Source: Streptococcus mitis subsp. hohhotensis
GTDB lineage: Bacteria; Bacillota; Bacilli; Lactobacillales; Streptococcaceae
NCBI RefSeq assembly: GCF_020089495.2
Contig: NZ_JAIRCA020000006.1
Span: 46,993 to 110,992 of the forward strand
Direction: 5' to 3'
Length of the DNA stretch: 64,000 nucleotides
Notes under the pieces: generated by a model
Told to the model about the DNA's origin: nothing
What the model saw: only the letters and a program-made list of their open reading frames with translations
The model's database searches: none
Program-made: the position numbers and the translations under genes
In this document: in pieces, positions 59,570 through 64,000 of the stretch
Layout of the letters: the number at the start of each line of letters is the position of its first letter
Position numbering within the stretch: position 1 is the first letter of the stretch

Positions 59570-60259
59570 ATGCCTAGAACGGTTGTAGGAGTTGCTGCAA
59601 ATCTATGTCCCGTAGACGCAGAGGGCAAAAACATTCATTCATCTGTATCTTGTAGATTCGCAGAGAGCATTCGTCAAGTCGGTGGTCTCCCTTTAGTCAT
59701 TCCTGTTGGTGATGAGTCAGTTGTACGCGATTATGTGGAAATGATAGATAAACTTATCTTGACAGGCGGTCAAAATGTCCACCCTCAGTTTTATGGAGAG
59801 AAAAAGACCATCGAGAGCGATGATTACAATCTGGTCCGTGACGAATTTGAATTGGCACTCTTGAAAGAAGCGCTTCGTCAGAATAAACCAATTATGGCAA
59901 TCTGTCGCGGTGTCCAACTTGTCAATGTTGCCTTTGGCGGCACCCTCAATCAAGAAATCGAAGGTCACTGGCAAGGACTACCTTTCGGAACATCTCACTC
60001 TATTGAGACAGTAGAAGGAAGCGTGGTGGCCAAGCTATTTGGGAAAGAAAGTCAGGTCAACTCCGTCCATCGTCAAAGTATTAAAGATTTGGCACCTAAT
60101 TTCCGTGTAACTGCTATTGATCCAAGAGACCAAACTATTGAAGCGATTGAGTCTATCGACGAGCACCGCATTATCGGTTTGCAGTGGCATCCAGAGTTTC
60201 TGGTTAATGAAGAGAATGGTAATTTAGAATTATTTGAGTATTTATTGAATGAACTGTAA
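59570..60259 (+). CDS. Class-I glutamine amidotransferase-like hydrolase (PuuD/peptidase C26 family)
   Basis: A 229-aa hydrolase of the gamma-glutamyl-GABA hydrolase type. Nucleophile Cys in PIMAICRGVQLVNVAFGG (about 103-120); His and Glu in LQWHPEF (about 204-210); N-terminal PRTVVGVAANLCP. The start has AAAGGAG. No partner synthase domain, so it probably cleaves a gamma-glutamyl substrate by itself. Substrate unknown. Confidence 0.85.
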   Translation: MPRTVVGVAANLCPVDAEGKNIHSSVSCRFAESIRQVGGLPLVIPVGDESVVRDYVEMIDKLILTGGQNVHPQFYGEKKTIESDDYNLVRDEFELALLKEALRQNKPIMAICRGVQLVNVAFGGTLNQEIEGHWQGLPFGTSHSIETVEGSVVAKLFGKESQVNSVHRQSIKDLAPNFRVTAIDPRDQTIEAIESIDEHRIIGLQWHPEFLVNEENGNLELFEYLLNEL

Positions 60260-60323
60260 CGACTGGAACATCTAGTCGTTCTTTCTTTTATTTTTTCAAA
60301 ATTTTTGGAATGTGGGATTTTTA

Positions 60324-60335
60324 CGCAAACGTTTG
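60324..60335. promoter_or_regulatory. MalR/cre-like operator upstream of pgi
   Basis: CGCAAACGTTTG, a 12-bp match to the MalR palindrome at the malQ promoter (31878-31889), lying 36 bp upstream of the -35 of pgi. It matches the cre consensus poorly. Confidence 0.45.
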
Positions 60336-60371
60336 AATTCTGATAAAAATTGGAGAAATTCGACAAAAAAC

Positions 60372-60400
60372 TTGAAAAAAACGAAGGTAAGCGTTATGAT
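60372..60400 (+). promoter_or_regulatory. pgi promoter
   Basis: TTGAAA (60372-60377), 17 bp, TATGAT (60395-60400). Confidence 0.6.
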
Positions 60401-60428
60401 AGAAAAGAAGAAATATTGGAGGAATAAC

Positions 60429-61778
60429 ATGTCACATATTAAATTTGATTATTCAAAAGTTTTAGACAAATTTGTTGCACCACATGAAGTGGAATACATG
60501 CAATCACAAGTAACAGCAGCAGATGAATTGATCCGTAAAGGAACTGGTGCTGGTAGCGACTTCTTGGGATGGTTGGACCTTCCTGAAAACTACGACCGTG
60601 AAGAATTTGACCGCATCTTGAAAGCTGCTGAGCAAATCAAGTCAGACAGCGATGTCTTGGTTGTAATCGGTATCGGTGGATCTTACCTTGGTGCCAAAGC
60701 AGCAATCGACTTCTTGAACCACCACTTTGCTAACTTGCAAACAAAAGAAGAACGCAAAGCTCCACAAATCCTTTACGCAGGAAACTCAATCTCATCTACT
60801 TACCTTGCTGACTTGGTAGAATACGTAGCTGATAAAGACTTCTCAGTAAACGTGATTTCTAAATCAGGTACAACAACTGAACCAGCTATCGCTTTCCGTG
60901 TCTTCAAAGAACTCTTGGTTAAGAAATACGGTCAAGAAGAAGCCAACAAACGTATCTATGCAACAACTGACCGCCAAAAAGGTGCTGTTAAGGTTGAGGC
61001 AGACGCTAACGGTTGGGAAACATTTGTTGTTCCAGATGATATCGGTGGACGCTTCTCAGTATTGACAGCCGTTGGTTTGCTTCCAATCGCAGCATCAGGA
61101 GCTGACATCAAAGCCCTTATGGAAGGTGCGAATGCAGCTCGCAAAGACTACACTTCAGATAAAATCTCTGAAAACGAAGCTTACCAATACGCAGCAGTTC
61201 GTAACATCCTTTACCGTAAGGGCTATGCAACTGAGATCTTGGTAAACTACGAGCCATCACTTCAATACTTCTCAGAGTGGTGGAAACAATTGGCTGGTGA
61301 ATCAGAAGGAAAAGACCAAAAAGGTATCTACCCAACTTCAGCCAACTTCTCAACTGACTTGCACTCACTTGGTCAATTTATCCAAGAAGGAACTCGTATC
61401 ATGTTTGAAACAGTTGTTCGTGTTGACAAACCTCGTAAAAACGTAATTATCCCTAGCTTGGAAGAAGACCTTGATGGACTTGGTTACCTTCAAGGAAAAG
61501 ACGTTGACTTTGTAAACAAAAAAGCAACTGACGGTGTTCTTCTTGCCCACACAGACGGTGATGTACCAAACATGTACGTGACTCTTCCAGAGCAAGACGC
61601 TTTCACTCTTGGTTATACAATCTACTTCTTCGAATTGGCTATCGCTCTTTCAGGTTACTTGAATGCTATCAACCCATTTGACCAACCAGGTGTTGAAGCC
61701 TACAAACGTAACATGTTCGCCCTTCTTGGAAAACCAGGATTTGAAGAATTGAGTAAAGAACTTAACGCACGTCTATAA
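60429..61778 (+). CDS. pgi: Glucose-6-phosphate isomerase
   Basis: A 449-aa glycolytic enzyme interconverting glucose-6-phosphate and fructose-6-phosphate. Visible: [15 protein letters not shown] (about 80-94), [16 protein letters not shown] (about 144-159), and the catalytic Glu block [16 protein letters not shown]. The start at 60429 follows GGAGGAA; the in-frame reading upstream to 60312 crosses the promoter and is rejected. Codon use is strongly biased to preferred codons, as expected of a highly expressed gene. Ends at a terminator. Confidence 0.97.
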   Translation: MSHIKFDYSKVLDKFVAPHEVEYMQSQVTAADELIRKGTGAGSDFLGWLDLPENYDREEFDRILKAAEQIKSDSDVLVVIGIGGSYLGAKAAIDFLNHHFANLQTKEERKAPQILYAGNSISSTYLADLVEYVADKDFSVNVISKSGTTTEPAIAFRVFKELLVKKYGQEEANKRIYATTDRQKGAVKVEADANGWETFVVPDDIGGRFSVLTAVGLLPIAASGADIKALMEGANAARKDYTSDKISENEAYQYAAVRNILYRKGYATEILVNYEPSLQYFSEWWKQLAGESEGKDQKGIYPTSANFSTDLHSLGQFIQEGTRIMFETVVRVDKPRKNVIIPSLEEDLDGLGYLQGKDVDFVNKKATDGVLLAHTDGDVPNMYVTLPEQDAFTLGYTIYFFELAIALSGYLNAINPFDQPGVEAYKRNMFALLGKPGFEELSKELNARL

Positions 61779-61784
61779 TAGAAG

Positions 61785-61811
61785 AAAAGAGTGGTTTGTC
61801 CACTCTTTTTA
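61785..61811 (+). terminator. pgi terminator
   Basis: AAAAGAGTGG / CCACTCTTTT arms, 5-base loop, T tail. Confidence 0.85.
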
Positions 61812-61830
61812 CTCTCTTTATTCATAGAAA

Positions 61831-61859
61831 TTGGACTCAGCCAAGACTTGTGATATAAT
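61831..61859 (+). promoter_or_regulatory. gltX promoter
   Basis: TTGGAC (61831-61836), 17 bp, TATAAT (61854-61859) with TGA before it. The 46-bp leader has no T-box. Confidence 0.65.
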
Positions 61860-61905
61860 ATAGAGAGCAAAAAGGCAGACGCCTAGAGACTTTATAGGAG
61901 AAACT

Positions 61906-63366
61906 ATGTCAAAAGATATCCGCGTACGTTACGCACCAAGTCCAACAGGACTACTACACATCGGAAATGCCCGTACAGCATTGTTCAACTACCTTTATGC
62001 ACGTCATCACGATGGAACTTTTATTATCCGTATCGAAGATACTGACCGTAAACGTCATGTCGAGGATGGGGAACGTTCACAGCTTGAAAACCTTCGTTGG
62101 TTAGGTATGGATTGGGATGAAAGCCCAGAAACACATGAAAATTACCGCCAGTCTGAACGTTTGAACTTGTATCAAAAATATATCGACCAATTGCTAGCTG
62201 AAGGAAAAGCCTACAAATCTTACGTTACAGAAGAAGAGTTGGCAGCTGAACGCGAACGCCAAGAAGCAGCTGGCGAAACACCACGCTACATCAATGAATA
62301 CCTTGGTATGAGTGAAGAAGAAAAAGCAGCTTACATCGCAGAACGTGAAGCAGCAGGGATCATCCCAACGGTTCGTTTGGCGGTCAATGAGTCAGGTATC
62401 TACAAGTGGCATGATATGGTCAAAGGTGATATCGAATTTGAAGGTGGCAATATCGGTGGTGACTGGGTTATCCAAAAGAAAGACGGTTACCCAACTTACA
62501 ACTTTGCTGTTGTTATCGATGACCACGATATGCAAATCTCTCACGTAATCCGTGGAGATGACCATATTGCTAATACACCAAAACAGCTCATGGTTTATGA
62601 AGCACTTGGTTGGGAAGCTCCAGAGTTCGGTCACATGACCTTGATTATCAACTCTGAGACTGGTAAGAAGTTATCTAAACGTGATACTAATACACTTCAA
62701 TTTATCGAAGATTACCGAAAGAAAGGTTACCTTCCAGAAGCAGTCTTTAACTTTATCGCCCTTCTTGGTTGGAACCCAGGTGGCGAAGATGAGATTTTCT
62801 CTCGTGAAGAATTGATTAAACTTTTCGATGAAAATCGCCTCAGCAAGTCTCCAGCAGCCTTTGACCAGAAAAAACTAGACTGGATGAGCAATGATTATAT
62901 CAAGAATGCAGACCTAGAAACTATCTTTGAAATGGCAAAACCATTCCTAGAAGAAGCAGGCCGTTTAACAGACAAGGCTGAAAAATTAGTTGAGCTCTAT
63001 AAACCACAAATGAAATCAGTAGATGAGATTATCCCATTGACAGATCTCTTCTTCTCAGATTTCCCAGAATTGACCGAAGCAGAGCGCGAAGTCATGGCAG
63101 GTGAAACAGTCCCAACAGTTCTTGAAACCTTCAAAGCAAAACTTGAAGCAATGACAGATGATGAATTTGTGACAGAAAATATCTTCCCACAAATTAAAGT
63201 AGTCCAAAAAGAAACAGGTATCAAAGGGAAAAATCTCTTCATGCCAATTCGTATTGCTGTTTCAGGTGAAATGCATGGTCCAGAGTTACCAGATACGATC
63301 TTTTTGTTAGGCCGTGAAAAATCAATCCAGCATATCGAAAATATGTTGAAGGAAATCTCTAAGTAA
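61906..63366 (+). CDS. gltX: Glutamate-tRNA ligase
   Basis: A 486-aa class I synthetase: HIGH-type motif [18 protein letters not shown] (about 10-27), KMSKS-type KKLSKRD (about 253-259), and C-terminal helical anticodon-binding domains. In Firmicutes lacking GlnRS this enzyme also charges tRNA-Gln for later amidation. Start after AGGAGA. A tRNA-Glu gene, its substrate, begins at 63960. Confidence 0.97.
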   Translation: MSKDIRVRYAPSPTGLLHIGNARTALFNYLYARHHDGTFIIRIEDTDRKRHVEDGERSQLENLRWLGMDWDESPETHENYRQSERLNLYQKYIDQLLAEGKAYKSYVTEEELAAERERQEAAGETPRYINEYLGMSEEEKAAYIAEREAAGIIPTVRLAVNESGIYKWHDMVKGDIEFEGGNIGGDWVIQKKDGYPTYNFAVVIDDHDMQISHVIRGDDHIANTPKQLMVYEALGWEAPEFGHMTLIINSETGKKLSKRDTNTLQFIEDYRKKGYLPEAVFNFIALLGWNPGGEDEIFSREELIKLFDENRLSKSPAAFDQKKLDWMSNDYIKNADLETIFEMAKPFLEEAGRLTDKAEKLVELYKPQMKSVDEIIPLTDLFFSDFPELTEAEREVMAGETVPTVLETFKAKLEAMTDDEFVTENIFPQIKVVQKETGIKGKNLFMPIRIAVSGEMHGPELPDTIFLLGREKSIQHIENMLKEISK

Positions 63367-63379
63367 GAAGGGTACAATA

Positions 63380-63814
63380 ATGGACATCTGGGAAAAGATG
63401 TACGAAGAAGCACAGAAGCTATACGATCCACATGAAGTATCTGATTTTGTTTACGCTAACCATGTTGTGGCCGCAGTAGAAGCAGAAGATGGACAAATAT
63501 TTACAGGTTTCTGTATGGAGGGAACCTGTGGTGTTTTCCATCTCTGCGCAGAACGGGCAGCTCTCTTCAATATGTACCAATTTTCAGGACAAACTAAGGT
63601 TAAAAAAGTATTAGCCTTTCGAGACAAACCACCTTATGGTGGAAGTTCAGGAATGCCCTGTGGAGCTTGCAGAGAATTCCTATTAGAGTTGAACGCTGAA
63701 AATAAAGATGCAGAATTCATGATGGACTATAATATAAGAAAAACAGTTAAAGTCGCAGAACTAATGCCCTATTGGTGGGGAGAAGAACGTGCTTCTAAGT
63801 TTAATGAACAATAG
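63380..63814 (+). CDS. Cytidine-deaminase-family protein
   Basis: A 144-aa protein with the zinc-deaminase motifs HLCAERAAL (about 55-63; here HxE is CAE with Cys in place of His) and PCGACREFLLE (about 92-102). Size and motifs fit the cytidine deaminase/blasticidin deaminase family. Substrate unknown. It starts 13 bp after gltX in the same direction, so is cotranscribed; ribosome site weak (GAAGG). A terminator follows. Confidence 0.82.
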   Translation: MDIWEKMYEEAQKLYDPHEVSDFVYANHVVAAVEAEDGQIFTGFCMEGTCGVFHLCAERAALFNMYQFSGQTKVKKVLAFRDKPPYGGSSGMPCGACREFLLELNAENKDAEFMMDYNIRKTVKVAELMPYWWGEERASKFNEQ

Positions 63815-63845
63815 AAGAGTCAGTACAATTCTGGCTCTTTTTACT
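63815..63845 (+). terminator. Terminator after the deaminase gene
   Basis: AAGAG-TCAG / CTGG-CTCTT arms with one mismatch, 7-base loop, T tail. Confidence 0.75.
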
Positions 63846-63906
63846 ATAATTTGAAAAACTGTACTTGAAAAGAATTGAAAAATTTGTAAAAAGTTTAAAA
63901 AAGGTG

Positions 63907-63934
63907 TTGACAAAGTTTGAAAAGTCGGTATAAT
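63907..63934 (+). promoter_or_regulatory. tRNA promoter
   Basis: Consensus TTGACA (63907-63912), 16 bp, TATAAT (63929-63934), 25 bp before the tRNA. Confidence 0.85.
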
Positions 63935-63959
63935 AGTAAGAGTTGAAAATAACAACTCT

Positions 63960-64000
63960 GGTCCGTTGGTCAAGGGGTTAAGACACCGCCTTTTCACGGC
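63960..64000 (+). tRNA. tRNA-Glu (UUC), cut by the window end
   Basis: The first 41 bases of a tRNA: acceptor GGTCCGT, D arm, and anticodon loop CTTTTCA with anticodon TTC at 63993-63995. The rest lies beyond the window; it may be the first of a tRNA cluster. Confidence 0.9.

Overview
The window is chromosomal DNA from a mitis-group Streptococcus (S. pneumoniae, S. mitis or a close relative). The evidence is five BOX elements, about 40% GC, and the gene order hisS–aspS–malRA/DCX–malQP–tyrS–pbp1b–dapH–galU–gpsA–argS–argR–mutS–patAB–pgi–gltX, which matches what I remember of the pneumococcal chromosome. No database search was possible; functions rest on motifs and family knowledge.

Region 1 (1–12,144) is accessory DNA next to the ribosomal protein genes rpmG/rpmF. 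It looks like two related integrative elements inserted in tandem at the 3' end of rpmG. Element 1 (1 to about 4,500, left part outside the window) carries an LPXTG surface protein with a SEC10/PgrA surface-exclusion-type domain and two unknown genes. Element 2 (about 4,500–12,144) carries a tyrosine integrase, an excisionase-like protein, a Rep_trans/MobT-type initiator, an unknown 358-aa protein, an XRE repressor and a second LPXTG SEC10/PgrA protein. The two rpmG-proximal ends share about 112 bp at roughly 86% identity. Element 2 shows no conjugation machinery, so it looks like a small mobilizable element or satellite. Features here include a G10 tract inside a promoter, a 28-bp perfect palindrome in a possible small RNA, and a G-quadruplex motif beside an oriT-like hairpin.

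Region 2 (12,128–25,845) holds rpmG, rpmF, ilvD, a SufT/DUF59-type gene, an Rgg-type regulator, an MFS transporter and hisS. It continues with an XRE-controlled membrane/ABC/CPBP operon, then aspS and a YitT-family gene.

Region 3 (25,875–35,737) is the maltodextrin regulon: malR-malA and malX-malC-malD on the minus strand and malQ-malP on the plus strand. Two divergent promoters share the same design, with a cre-like site on the -35 and a MalR-type palindrome just after the -10. Maltodextrins enter through MalXCD and are broken down by MalQ and MalP to glucose and glucose-1-phosphate.

Region 4 (35,980–50,539) contains small membrane proteins (one probably frameshifted), an RlmA-type methyltransferase, an unusual P1-type ATPase with a small partner, tyrS, pbp1b, an EamA transporter and a structured leader RNA. 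After these come dapH and the diaminopimelate deacetylase, a 5-formyl-THF cyclo-ligase, a rhomboid protease, galU and gpsA.

Region 5 (50,803–64,000) contains argS/argR (divergent), mutS, the heterodimeric ABC exporter patA-patB behind an attenuator hairpin, a class-I amidotransferase-like hydrolase, pgi, gltX, a cytidine-deaminase-like gene and the start of a tRNA-Glu.
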